DNA from: Aeromicrobium endophyticum
Lineage (GTDB): Bacteria > Actinomycetota > Actinomycetes > Propionibacteriales > Nocardioidaceae
Assembly: GCF_003586285.1 (NCBI RefSeq)
Contig: NZ_QUBR01000001.1
Span: 620,001-684,000, forward strand
Direction of reading: 5' to 3'
Length of the DNA stretch: 64,000 nt
This document shows, piece by piece, positions 26,253 through 34,837 of this stretch (positions within the stretch are counted from its first letter, which is position 1; the number at the start of each line of letters is the position of its first letter). The translations under genes and the position numbers were made by a program. A model generated the notes under the pieces. That model was not told the origin of the DNA. It did not search any database and worked only from the letters and a program-made list of their open reading frames with translations.

Positions 26253-26738
26253 TCACGCGTCGCCGTGGAGGGCCTCGGACGACACCACGACGCCGTTGGC
26301 GTCGGCGTAGACCCAGTCGCCGGGCTCGACCGTGACGTCGGCGATCGTCACCGTCACCCCCACGTCGCCGACGCCGAGCTTCTCGGTCTTGAGCGGGATC
26401 GCGGCCAGCGCCTGCACGCCCAAGTCGATGGTGCGCAGGATCTCGACGTCGCGCACCGCGCCGAAGACCACGAGGCCCGACCAGCCGTTGTCGGACGCGG
26501 TCTGGGCCAGCATGTCGCCGAGCAGGGCCTTGCGGGTCGACCCGCCGCCGTCGACGACGATGACCCGCCCCTCGCCCGGGGTGCCGACCAGGTCCTTGAC
26601 CCGGGAGTTGTCCTCGTGGCACCGCACCGTGACGGCCCGGCCGCAGAAGGCCTCGCGCCCTCCGTACGTCCGCAGCACGGGTGCGAGCACCCGCACCTCG
26701 TCGGGATGGTCGTCGCACAGGTCAGGAGTCGTGAACAC
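26253..26738 (-). CDS. rraA: RraA-family protein (RNase E inhibitor / HMG aldolase fold)
   Basis: 161 residues from a GTG at 26738 (VFTTPDLCDDHPDEV) with GAGAGGA upstream. It carries RraA hallmarks: GRAVTVRCHEDNS (about 37-49), VIVVDGGGSTRKALLGDMLA (about 66-85), GWSGLVVFGAVRDVEIL (about 92-108) and GDWVYADANGVVV (about 144-156). RraA proteins bind RNase E, while relatives are 4-hydroxy-4-methyl-2-oxoglutarate aldolases; sequence alone does not separate these. It diverges from the acyl-CoA oxidase-like gene. Confidence 0.9.
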   Translation of the reverse strand: MFTTPDLCDDHPDEVRVLAPVLRTYGGREAFCGRAVTVRCHEDNSRVKDLVGTPGEGRVIVVDGGGSTRKALLGDMLAQTASDNGWSGLVVFGAVRDVEILRTIDLGVQALAAIPLKTEKLGVGDVGVTVTIADVTVEPGDWVYADANGVVVSSEALHGDA

Positions 26739-26811
26739 GCGATGTCCTCTCGATGGGTGCCGTCCACCGTATCGACCTGCCGCAGCCCCGTCCCGCCAGT
26801 ACCGTTGGGAC

Positions 26812-28716
26812 ATGACGCTCAGCGACGAACTCCGCATCTCCCTCGACGGCAAGTGGCGCCACATCCGTGAGCAGTCCCGCAAGGAGCTGGCCACCTTCGA
26901 CCTGGCCTACGACCACGACCTGACGCTCGACGAGGCACGTGATCGCGTGCTCGAGCAGATGAAGAAGCTCGTGCCGACGGGCATCCCGGCGGCCGGGTTC
27001 AAGGTCTCCAGCGGCGGCACGGGCGATCCCGGCGCATCGGTGACGGGCATCGAGATGCTGGCCCAGTTCGACCTCTCGCTGATGGTCAAGGCCGGCGTGC
27101 AGTGGGGACTGTTCGGCGGGGCCATCGAGAACCTCGGCACCGACAAGCACCACCAGCAGTACATCCCCGGCCTGATCAACCTCGACATCCTCGGCTGCTT
27201 CGCCATGAGCGAGACGGGGCACGGCAGCGACGTCCAGAGCCTCGAGACGACCGCGACCTATGATCCGGCCACCGAGGAGTTCGTCGTCCACTCCCCCACC
27301 CCGTCGGCCCGCAAGGACTACATCGGCGGCGCCGCGGCGCACGCCCGCGTGGCCGCGGTGTTCGCGCAGCTCGTCACCAAGGGCGAGTCGTACGGCGTGC
27401 ACTGCTTCGTCGTGCCGATCCGCGACGAGGACGGCAACGACCTGCCGGGCATCACGACGTCCGACGACAAGCACAAGGGCGGCCTGGGCGCGGTCGACAA
27501 CGGACGCATCGTCTTCGACCACGTGCGCATCCCGCGCGACAACCTGCTCAACAAGTACGGGCAGGTCGACGCCGGAGGCACGTACTCCTCACCCATCGAG
27601 AGCTCCAACGCCCGGTTCTTCACGATGCTCGGCACGTTGATCCGCGGACGCATCAGCGTCGGCGGGTCCGCGAGCGCCGCGACCGAGGTCGCGCTCAGCA
27701 TCGCCGGCCGGTACGCGCTCAAGCGACGTCAGTTCGGGCCCGACGCCGACCACGAGATCCTGCTGATGGACTACCGGATGCACCAGCGCCGGTTGCTGCC
27801 CCTGATCGCGAAGTCGTACGCGATGCGCTTCGCCCAGAACCAGCTGGTGGCCCGCATGGACCGCGTGCAGAGCTCGGAGGAGCCGCCCCCGCCCCACCAG
27901 CAGCGCGAGCTCGAGAGCCGGGCCGCCGGGCTCAAGGCCGCCCAGACCTGGCACGCCACGAAGGCCATCCAGGAGGCCCGTGAGGCCTGCGGCGGCGCGG
28001 GCTACCTCGCCGAGAACCGCCTGACGACGCTCAAGGGCGACACCGACGTCTTCACGACGTTCGAGGGCGACAACCACGTGCTGTTCCAGCTCGTCGCCAA
28101 GGAGCTGCTGACGTCGTACGCGCAGGAGGTCGGCGGGCTCGACCCCGTCGGCATGGTCAAGTTCGCCGCCGGCACCGTCGCCGACGTCGTCAAGGAGCGC
28201 ACGGCCGCGTCACAGCTCATCCAGCGCCTCATCGACGCGCGTCCCGGCAGCGGCGACGACGACCACGACCTGCTCGACCGCGGCACGCAGCTCAACCTGT
28301 TCGAGGACCGCGAGCAGCACGTGCTGGAGACGGCTGCCCGCCGCCTCCGCCGCGCCGGCGATGACAAGGTCAAGGCGTTCGAGGTGTTCAACGCCGCCCA
28401 GGACCACGTCATCCGCGCCGGCCGCGTGCACATCGAGCGCATCGTGCTCGAGGCCTTCACGGCCGGCATCGCCCGCTGCGACGACCCCGAGGCGCAGGAG
28501 CTGCTGCGCGACGTGTGCTCGCTCTACGCGCTCACGGCGATCGAGGAGGACCTGGCCTGGTTCATGGGCCACAACCGCCTCTCGGACGCCCGCGCCAAGA
28601 CCGTCACGTCGCTCATCAACGACCTGCTCGACAAGCTGCGTCCGCACACGCTGACGCTGATCGAGGGATTCGGCGTGCCGGAGGAGACGCTCGGCGCCGC
28701 GATGTTGCTCGACTAG
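26812..28716 (+). CDS. Acyl-CoA dehydrogenase/oxidase (ACOX-like, long form)
   Basis: 634 residues, the length of acyl-CoA oxidases rather than the roughly 390-residue dehydrogenases. FAD/acyl-CoA motifs include CFAMSETGHGSDVQSLETTA (about 134-153) and ARKDYIGGAAAHARVA. The catalytic Glu is probably in FEGDNHVLFQLVAKELL (about 418-434). The C-terminal helical domain (about 450-634) matches ACOX-type extensions. It starts beta-oxidation of acyl-CoA, passing electrons to oxygen or to ETF, which cannot be told here. ATG at 26812. Confidence 0.9.
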   Translation: MTLSDELRISLDGKWRHIREQSRKELATFDLAYDHDLTLDEARDRVLEQMKKLVPTGIPAAGFKVSSGGTGDPGASVTGIEMLAQFDLSLMVKAGVQWGLFGGAIENLGTDKHHQQYIPGLINLDILGCFAMSETGHGSDVQSLETTATYDPATEEFVVHSPTPSARKDYIGGAAAHARVAAVFAQLVTKGESYGVHCFVVPIRDEDGNDLPGITTSDDKHKGGLGAVDNGRIVFDHVRIPRDNLLNKYGQVDAGGTYSSPIESSNARFFTMLGTLIRGRISVGGSASAATEVALSIAGRYALKRRQFGPDADHEILLMDYRMHQRRLLPLIAKSYAMRFAQNQLVARMDRVQSSEEPPPPHQQRELESRAAGLKAAQTWHATKAIQEAREACGGAGYLAENRLTTLKGDTDVFTTFEGDNHVLFQLVAKELLTSYAQEVGGLDPVGMVKFAAGTVADVVKERTAASQLIQRLIDARPGSGDDDHDLLDRGTQLNLFEDREQHVLETAARRLRRAGDDKVKAFEVFNAAQDHVIRAGRVHIERIVLEAFTAGIARCDDPEAQELLRDVCSLYALTAIEEDLAWFMGHNRLSDARAKTVTSLINDLLDKLRPHTLTLIEGFGVPEETLGAAMLLD

Positions 28717-28819
28717 GAGGCCCGTGTCACGATCGATGACGGCTCACCGGTCGCCTCGTCCCGTCAGGGACCGGCGGCCAGATCCGATCATGTCCACCAC
28801 ACCTCGGGGGGAATCACCC

Positions 28820-29254
28820 ATGAAGAACCTGTTGCGCGCGGCCGCTGTCTCCGTCGCCTCCACCGCTCTCGTCGCCGGAGGCGCGACGGTCGCCAACGCG
28901 GCACCGTCCGCTCCCGCTGCCGCCGTCTCGTCGTCGAGCAGCGTCTCGGCCGCGGCCGCCCCGTACGGGCCCGACGCGGCCTCCAAGATCCGCATCCGCA
29001 AGGTCGGCAAGAAGCTCACGATCCGTCTCACGGCGCGCTACTTCGACGACACCATCGGCAAGCCCGTCGGCATCCGCAAGGCCACGGTGCAGGTCCACAA
29101 GAAGGGCAAGTGGCGCACGCTCAAGAACGTCAAGCTCAACTCGAAGGGCCGTGCCGCGTTCAAGCGCACCGACGGCAAGAAGCGCAAGTACCGCATGCTC
29201 GTGAAGCCCACGAGCCTGTACCAGGGCTTCCACACCCGCACCGCCAAGATCTGA
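28820..29254 (+). CDS. Secreted Lys-rich beta-domain protein A
   Basis: 144 residues. Signal peptide MKNLLRAAAVSVASTALVAG with a probable ANAAP cleavage site (about 28). A short Ala/Ser spacer leads to a basic, beta-rich domain (about 58-144) containing KKGKWRTLKNVKLNSKGRA and ending TRTAKI. GGGGGGAA ribosome site before the ATG at 28820. First of three tandem paralogues that share the C-terminal domain, each with its own leader and terminator. No function is recognised. The fold may be Ig-like or cell-wall-binding. Lysine is unusually common for this GC-rich genome. Confidence 0.85.
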   Translation: MKNLLRAAAVSVASTALVAGGATVANAAPSAPAAAVSSSSSVSAAAAPYGPDAASKIRIRKVGKKLTIRLTARYFDDTIGKPVGIRKATVQVHKKGKWRTLKNVKLNSKGRAAFKRTDGKKRKYRMLVKPTSLYQGFHTRTAKI

Positions 29255-29274
29255 CGACTCACCGTCGCTGATCG

Positions 29275-29305
29275 ACAGCCCCCGCCCCGTCCGGGCGGGG
29301 GCTGT
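29275..29305 (+). terminator. Hairpin terminator after secreted protein A
   Basis: Perfect 13-bp stem ACAGCCCCCGCCC / GGGCGGGGGCTGT with a 5-nt loop, 20 bp beyond the stop codon, followed by a T-poor tail. Confidence 0.85.
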
Positions 29306-29391
29306 CCACGTTCTTGGGACAATTGTCTGAGAGCGGCGAGGATCTGGTTAGATGTCCCCACCAATCCACACTCGTTCCAGGGGGACACCAC

Positions 29392-30054
29392 ATGAAGAAC
29401 CTGTTGCGCGCCGCGGCCATCGCCGTGGCCTCGACTGCTCTCGTCGCAGGAGGCACCGTCACCGGCGCCCAGGCAGCACCCGGCGACGTCGCCAACATCG
29501 GAGTCCAGGACGCTGCGCTCAACGGCTACAAGGGCACCACGTCGAAGGTCATCCCGGTCGCACTCAGCTCCAACCGCACGTACGTCTACGCGACCGTCAA
29601 CGTCAACGGCGTCCCGGTGGCCGGAGACGTCTTCGTGTCGTCCAGCGGGTTCATCTACCAGCAGGCGTGGGGCGCGGGCGTCGTGACGCTGACCGGGCTC
29701 AAGGACCGCAGTGGTCCCACCGGCCAGGCCGTCGCGGGCGGGTCCAACGCGTTCACGGTGCGATACGGCGTCAACGTGTCCGACGGCGCGCAGATCAAGA
29801 AGCGTGGCAAGAAGCTCACGTTCAAGGTCAAGGTTCGCTACATCAACGCCGCGGGCGGCCTCACCGGCGTCCGCAAGGCCAAGCTGCAGGCCAAGAAGGG
29901 CAGCAAGTGGCGGACCGTCAAGAACGTCAAGCTGAAGAAGAACGGCACCCGCACGGTCAAGCTCTCCGACAAGAAGAAGCGCAACTACCGCATCGTGGTC
30001 GCCACCACGCCGACGTACGCCGGCACGGTCTTCCAGACCCGCAACAAGATCTGA
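29392..30054 (+). CDS. Secreted Lys-rich beta-domain protein B
   Basis: 220 residues. The signal peptide MKNLLRAAAIAVASTALVAG is nearly identical to that of protein A (cleavage near AQAAP, about 29). An extra beta-rich domain (about 30-120; NRTYVYATVNVNGVPVAGDV) precedes the shared basic C-terminal domain (about 130-220) with KKGSKWRTVKNVKLKKNGT and the ending QTRNKI. AGGGGGA ribosome site, ATG at 29392. A likely promoter -10 TTAGAT lies near 29348. Paralogue of the genes at 28820 and 30181. Function unknown. Confidence 0.85.
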   Translation: MKNLLRAAAIAVASTALVAGGTVTGAQAAPGDVANIGVQDAALNGYKGTTSKVIPVALSSNRTYVYATVNVNGVPVAGDVFVSSSGFIYQQAWGAGVVTLTGLKDRSGPTGQAVAGGSNAFTVRYGVNVSDGAQIKKRGKKLTFKVKVRYINAAGGLTGVRKAKLQAKKGSKWRTVKNVKLKKNGTRTVKLSDKKKRNYRIVVATTPTYAGTVFQTRNKI

Positions 30055-30076
30055 TCCCACCGGATCCCGATCCTCA

Positions 30077-30110
30077 CAGAGGCCTCCACCCCGTCGGGTG
30101 GGGGCCTCTG
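30077..30110 (+). terminator. Hairpin terminator after secreted protein B
   Basis: CAGAGGCCTCCACCC pairs with GGGTGGGGGCCTCTG with one G-U pair, 22 bp beyond the stop codon. Confidence 0.8.
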
Positions 30111-30180
30111 GCCGTTAGCCCGCACCGTGCTGCGCTGTGGGAGGATGAGCCCACCATCACGACGTTCCGGGGGGATCTCT

Positions 30181-30945
30181 ATGCGCATGTCCATCTCTGC
30201 CCGCGCAGCCACGCTGCTGACGGCCTCGGCCCTGACCCTCGGCCTCGGCGTCGGGCCCGCCGCGGCCGACGACACCGGCGCGGCCACCGGCCGGGCCGTC
30301 AGCACCGAGGCCTCCAGCAGCACCTTCGGCGCCGGGTCCGGCGTCAGCGCGGCCGGCACGATCTCGGCGCTGCAGCTGGGCGATGGCATCATCACCCAGC
30401 GTCCGCTCACCCAGTTCGTCGGAACCGTCACCGGCTCCGCGCCCGCCGGCACCCAGGTGCAGACCGACGTCCGGCTCAACGGCGTGCCGATGGGCAGGGT
30501 CACGCTGTACCCGGGCGTCGGCAACGGCGGCGTCGAGCTCCCTCGCCAGTGGGGCCCGGGCCAGCTGCAGGTCGGTCCCTCCTACTTCGCCGACGGCACC
30601 GTCGACCCCGCGGTCAGCAACATCTTCTACGCGCGCAAGCAGGTCACGACGTCGCGCCGCGACGGGTACGCGCTGAAGATCAACCGCCGCAACAACACGA
30701 TGAAGTTCCGGGCCCGCCAGGTCGTCGTGGTCAACCCCGGCTCGGGCCGCTTCGACTCGGCCCGACGGGTCAAGCTGCAGCAGCTCAAGCGCGGCAAGTG
30801 GAGGACCATCAAGAACATCAAGCTCAACTCGCGCGGCAACGGCTCCTACTCGACCTCGATCAAGAAGAAGTACCGCTACCGCCTCTACGTGCCCCGCACG
30901 TCGAGCACGACGCAGTTCTACACGATCAAGACGCGACGGATCTGA
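30181..30945 (+). CDS. Secreted Lys/Arg-rich beta-domain protein C
   Basis: 254 residues from the ATG at 30181 (MRMSISARAATLLTASAL) with a GGGGGGA ribosome site. Signal peptide of about 28 residues ending GPAAAD. A Gly/Thr-rich middle (about 60-150; PLTQFVGTVTGSAPAGTQ, VRLNGVPMGRVTLYP) resembles the middle domain of protein B. The C-terminal basic domain (about 165-254) contains LKRGKWRTIKNIKLNSRGN and ends KTRRI. Most diverged of the three paralogues. Its stop is 12 bp from the convergent MarR stop. Function unknown; probably cell-surface or cell-wall associated. Confidence 0.85.
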   Translation: MRMSISARAATLLTASALTLGLGVGPAAADDTGAATGRAVSTEASSSTFGAGSGVSAAGTISALQLGDGIITQRPLTQFVGTVTGSAPAGTQVQTDVRLNGVPMGRVTLYPGVGNGGVELPRQWGPGQLQVGPSYFADGTVDPAVSNIFYARKQVTTSRRDGYALKINRRNNTMKFRARQVVVVNPGSGRFDSARRVKLQQLKRGKWRTIKNIKLNSRGNGSYSTSIKKKYRYRLYVPRTSSTTQFYTIKTRRI

Positions 30946-30957
30946 CGACCGTCCCGC

Positions 30958-31461
30958 TCAGGCGAAGTCGCCGGCGGACGAGCGCAGGTGCCGCAGCAGC
31001 TCGTACGTCTGGTCCTGCTGCTCGCGGGTGAGCCCCGGCACGGCGAAGTCGATCTCGGTGATCGCCGCGGTGGCCTGCTCGAGCACCTGCACGCCCTCGT
31101 CGGTCAGCTCGGCGAACGTGCGGCGGCGGTCCTTCTCGTCGGCCACGCGCCGCACCAGGCCCTGCGACTCGAGCCGGTCCATCGCGTTGGTCACCGAGGT
31201 GGGGTGCACCATGAGCCGCTCGCCGATCTTGCTCAGCGGCAGCTGGCCGGTGGCACTGAACGACAGCAGCTGCAGCACCTCGTAGCGGGCGAAGGTGATG
31301 CCGAGCGGCTTGAGCACTGCGTCGAGCTCTGAGCTGATGAGCTGCTGCACGCGCATGATCGACGTCGCGAGCCGCATCGACGTCGGGTCGCCGATGCGAC
31401 GGGACCAGATCTGACCCGCCCGCTCGATCGGGTCGAACTCGAGCCTGTGCGCGTCGGACAT
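30958..31461 (-). CDS. MarR family transcriptional regulator (divergent from icmF)
   Basis: 167 residues with a winged HTH at about 50-120: LPLSKIGERLMVHPTSVTNAMDRLESQGLVRR, then the wing DEKDRRRTFAELT. ATG at 31461 with a weak ribosome site. The 99-bp gap to icmF contains an inverted repeat (31499-31533). The gene probably controls icmF and itself, with an acyl-CoA or branched-chain intermediate as a plausible ligand by context. Confidence 0.88.
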   Translation of the reverse strand: MSDAHRLEFDPIERAGQIWSRRIGDPTSMRLATSIMRVQQLISSELDAVLKPLGITFARYEVLQLLSFSATGQLPLSKIGERLMVHPTSVTNAMDRLESQGLVRRVADEKDRRRTFAELTDEGVQVLEQATAAITEIDFAVPGLTREQQDQTYELLRHLRSSAGDFA

Positions 31462-31498
31462 GCGTTCATCGTAGGGGCACCAGCTCCGGGACTGGTAA

Positions 31499-31533
31499 TT
31501 ACTTGGACATGCGACTATTTTAATTCCTAGTAA
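31499..31533. promoter_or_regulatory. Inverted repeat in the icmF/marR promoter region
   Basis: TTACTTGGA (31499-31507) and TCCTAGTAA (31525-31533) form arms with one mismatch around an AT-rich centre that could hold a -10 element (TATTTTAAT). The left arm belongs to a 13-nt motif, ATTACTTGGACRT, also present upstream of the 3-hydroxyacyl-CoA dehydrogenase operon at 58338-58350 on the other strand. Confidence 0.55.
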
Positions 31534-31560
31534 CTGCCGGCCCGCGACGACAGAGGTCTC

Positions 31561-34500
31561 ATGAGCGCTCCCGATCTGCACGTCCCCACCAATCCGGTGC
31601 GCTTCGTCACCGCCTCGGCCCTGTTCGACGGTCACGACGCGTCGATCAACATCATGCGGCGCATCTTCCAGTCGCAGGGCGCCGAGGTGATCCACCTCGG
31701 GCACAACCGCTCGGTCAAGGAGGTCGTCGACGCCGCGATCGAGGAGGACGTGCAGGGCATCGCCGTCTCGTCGTACCAGGGCGGTCACGTCGAGTACTTC
31801 GAGTACCTCGTCGAGTCGTTGCGCGAGCAGGGCGCGGGGCACATCCACGTCGTGGGCGGCGGCGGCGGCGTCATCGTGCCCGACGAGATCGCGCGCCTGC
31901 GGGGCAGCGGCGTCACGATCTTCTCCCCCGAGGACGGTCAGCGCCTCGGCCTGGTCGGCATGATCAACTCGGTCGTCGCGGATTGCGACTTCGACCTGAA
32001 GGCCGTCGGCGAGCTCGACGTCGAGGCGGTCGTCGCGGGCGACCGCGCCGCGATCGCCCGCGCCATCACCTTCGCCGAGCAGGGCGCGCTCAGCGACGCC
32101 CACCGCGAGCGCATCCGCGCGGCCGCGTCGGCGCACAGCTCACCCGTGCTCGGCATCACCGGCACGGGCGGCTCCGGCAAGTCGTCGCTCACCGACGAGC
32201 TGGTCCGGCGCTTCCGCGTCGACCAGCAGGACAAGCTGCGCGTCGCGGTCATCGCGGTCGACCCGACCCGTCGCCGCGGCGGCGGCGCGCTGCTGGGCGA
32301 CCGCATCCGCATGAACTCCCTCGACGGCGAGCGGGCGTACTTCCGCTCGCTGGCCACCCGCGGGTCGCACGAGCTGCCCGAGTCGCTGTCCGACGTCATC
32401 GACGTCGTGAAGGCCGCCGGCTTCGACCTCGTCATCGTCGAGACCCCCGGCATCGGCCAGGGCGACGCAGCGATCGTGCCCTATGTCGACATGTCGATGT
32501 ACGTCATGACGCCCGAGTTCGGTGCCGCCTCGCAGCTGGAGAAGATCGACATGCTCGACTTCGCCGACACCGTCGCGATCAACAAGTTCGAGCGCCGCGG
32601 GGCCAAGGACGCCCTGCGCGACGTCGGACGCCAGATGGTCCGCAACCGCGAGGCCTTCGGCAAGAAGCCGGAGGACATGCCGATCTTCGGCACGTCGGCC
32701 GCGACGTTCAACGACGATGGCGTCACGGCGCTCTACCAGCACCTGCGCGACACGCTGGCCGAGCGCGGACTGCCCGTCGGCGAGGGAGTCCTGCCTCCCG
32801 TCGACGTCCGCTTCTCCAGCGGCATCCGGCAGGTGGTGCCGTCCGACCGCGTGCGCTACCTCGCCGAGATCACCGAGACCATCCGCGGCTTCCACGCCGA
32901 CACCGAGAAGCTGGCCGGCGCCGCGAGCCGGGCGCAGCGGATCGCGTCGGTGGCTGACGAAGCGACCCTCTCGACAGGCTCGAGGGACGAGCTGGGCGAG
33001 CTCGTCACCGAGGCCCGCAAGGCCGTCCCCGCCGAGATCACCGACCGCATCGAGGCCTGGCCGTCGATCGTCGAGTCGTACTCCGGCGACGAGATGGTCG
33101 TGACGGTGCGCGACAAGGAGATCCGCACGCAGCTGACCCGCGAGTCGCTGTCGGGCAACAAGGTGCCCCGCGTCTCGCTGCCCCGCTACACCGACCACGG
33201 CGACCTCGTGCGCTTCTGGCGCAAGGAGAACCTGCCCGGCTACTTCCCGTTCACCGCCGGCGTGTTCCCGTTCAAGCGCGACGGCGAGGACCCGGCCCGC
33301 ATGTTCGCCGGTGAGGGCGATCCGTTCCGCACCAACCGCCGCTTCAAGCTGCTGTCGTCCGACGGCGACGCGACCCGCCTGTCCACCGCGTTCGACTCCG
33401 TGACGCTCTACGGCCGCGATCCCGACCCGCGCCCCGACGTGTACGGCAAGGTCGGCACGTCCGGCGTCTCGATCGCGACGCTCGACGACATGAAGGCGCT
33501 GTACGACGGCTTCGACCTGGTCGCGCCCACGACGTCGGTGTCGATGACCATCAACGGGCCGGCCCCGACCGTGCTGGCCTTCTTCCTGAACACCGTGATC
33601 GACCAGCAGGTCGACGCCTTCCGCGAGCGCGAGGGTCGCGAGCCGTCCGAGGCCGAGCACGCCGAGCTGCGGTCGTACGCGCTCAAGAACGTCCGCGGCA
33701 CGGTGCAGGCCGACATCCTCAAGGAGGACCAAGGCCAGAACACGTGCCTGTTCTCGACCGAGTTCAGCCTGCGGATGATGGGCGACATCCAGCAGTACTT
33801 CATCGACGAGGGCGTCCGGAACTTCTACTCCGTCAGCATCTCGGGCTATCACATCGCCGAGGCCGGGGCCAACCCCATCAGCCAGCTCGCGTTCACGCTG
33901 TCGAACGGCTTCACGTACGTCGAGTCGTACCTCGCACGTGGCATGGACATCGACGACTTCGCGCCCAACCTGTCGTTCTTCTTCTCCAACGGCATGGACC
34001 CCGAGTACTCCGTCCTCGGCCGGGTGGCTCGCCGCATCTGGGCGATCGCCATGAAGGAGAAGTACGGCGCCAACGAGCGCTCGCAGAAGATGAAGTACCA
34101 CGTGCAGACGTCCGGCCGCTCGCTGCACGCGCAGGAGATGGACTTCAACGACATCCGCACGACGCTGCAGGCCCTCATCGCGATCTACGACAACGCCAGC
34201 AGCCTGCACACCAACGCGTACGACGAGGCCGTCACGACCCCGTCCGAGGAGTCGGTGCGCCGCGCCCTGGCGATCCAGATGATCATCAACAAGGAGTGGG
34301 GCCTGGCGATGAACGAGAACCCCACGCAGGGGGCGTTCATCACCGACGAGCTGACCGACCTGGTCGAGAAGGCCGTGCTGGCCGAGTTCGACGCGATCAA
34401 CGAGCGCGGCGGCGTGCTCGGCGCGATGGAGACCGGCTACCAGCGCGGGCGCATCCAGGACGAGTCGATGCTCTACGAGCACCGCAAGCACGACGGCTCG

Positions 34501-34797
34501 CTGCCGATCATCGGCGTCAACACGTTCCGCAAGCCGCACGTCGAGGGCGAGGAGCCGGCGACGGTCGAGCTGGCGCGGGCGACGGAGTCCGAGAAGGAGT
34601 CGCAGCTGTCACGCGTGCGCGGATGGCAGGAGTCGCACAGCCGCGAGGCGACCGAGGCGCTCGAGCGCCTGCGGCTCGCGGCGATCAACGACGAGAACGT
34701 CTTCGCGGTGCTGATGGACGCCGCCCGCGTGTGCTCGCTGCAGCAGGTCACCGAGGCGTTCTTCGAGGTGGGCGGGCAGTACCGCCGCAACGTCTGA
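31561..34797 (+). CDS. icmF: Fused isobutyryl-CoA mutase IcmF
   Basis: 1078 residues in the IcmF order. The N-terminal B12-binding domain (about 12-150) has the axial-ligand motif DGHDAS (His25). A MeaB-like GTPase chaperone follows, with P-loop GTGGSGKSSL (about 200-209), then the mutase TIM-barrel (about 540-1078) with LPGYFPFTAGVFP, YSVSISGYHIAEAGANP and QTSGRSLHAQEMDFNDIRTT. It interconverts isobutyryl-CoA and n-butyryl-CoA and needs adenosylcobalamin, which the neighbouring locus makes. The linker near residue 468 (ATLSTGSRDE) is encoded by a short palindromic repeat absent from flanking logic. Divergent MarR upstream. Confidence 0.96.
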   Translation: MSAPDLHVPTNPVRFVTASALFDGHDASINIMRRIFQSQGAEVIHLGHNRSVKEVVDAAIEEDVQGIAVSSYQGGHVEYFEYLVESLREQGAGHIHVVGGGGGVIVPDEIARLRGSGVTIFSPEDGQRLGLVGMINSVVADCDFDLKAVGELDVEAVVAGDRAAIARAITFAEQGALSDAHRERIRAAASAHSSPVLGITGTGGSGKSSLTDELVRRFRVDQQDKLRVAVIAVDPTRRRGGGALLGDRIRMNSLDGERAYFRSLATRGSHELPESLSDVIDVVKAAGFDLVIVETPGIGQGDAAIVPYVDMSMYVMTPEFGAASQLEKIDMLDFADTVAINKFERRGAKDALRDVGRQMVRNREAFGKKPEDMPIFGTSAATFNDDGVTALYQHLRDTLAERGLPVGEGVLPPVDVRFSSGIRQVVPSDRVRYLAEITETIRGFHADTEKLAGAASRAQRIASVADEATLSTGSRDELGELVTEARKAVPAEITDRIEAWPSIVESYSGDEMVVTVRDKEIRTQLTRESLSGNKVPRVSLPRYTDHGDLVRFWRKENLPGYFPFTAGVFPFKRDGEDPARMFAGEGDPFRTNRRFKLLSSDGDATRLSTAFDSVTLYGRDPDPRPDVYGKVGTSGVSIATLDDMKALYDGFDLVAPTTSVSMTINGPAPTVLAFFLNTVIDQQVDAFREREGREPSEAEHAELRSYALKNVRGTVQADILKEDQGQNTCLFSTEFSLRMMGDIQQYFIDEGVRNFYSVSISGYHIAEAGANPISQLAFTLSNGFTYVESYLARGMDIDDFAPNLSFFFSNGMDPEYSVLGRVARRIWAIAMKEKYGANERSQKMKYHVQTSGRSLHAQEMDFNDIRTTLQALIAIYDNASSLHTNAYDEAVTTPSEESVRRALAIQMIINKEWGLAMNENPTQGAFITDELTDLVEKAVLAEFDAINERGGVLGAMETGYQRGRIQDESMLYEHRKHDGSLPIIGVNTFRKPHVEGEEPATVELARATESEKESQLSRVRGWQESHSREATEALERLRLAAINDENVFAVLMDAARVCSLQQVTEAFFEVGGQYRRNV
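32964..32986. repeat. Short palindromic repeat inside icmF
   Basis: GACCCTCTCGACAGGCTCGAGGG matches the TTCGACARGCTCA repeat family seen at 1876 and 11086. It is read in frame as LSTGSR in the linker between the GTPase and mutase parts. Confidence 0.6.
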
Positions 34798-34799
34798 CT

Positions 34800-34837
34800 C
34801 CTGCGCGCCGGTGGGTCAGGTCCCGTCGGCGCGCAGG
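34800..34837. terminator. Bidirectional hairpin terminator between icmF and marR
   Basis: Perfect 10-bp stem CCTGCGCGCC / GGCGCGCAGG with an 18-nt loop, directly after the icmF stop and reaching into the 3' end of the convergent MarR gene. Confidence 0.7.

Noticed and set aside
32140-34539. A long minus-strand open frame antisense to icmF (about 799 codons)
   Set aside because: Low-complexity composition, mirror of icmF codons, and no ribosome site or known motif.
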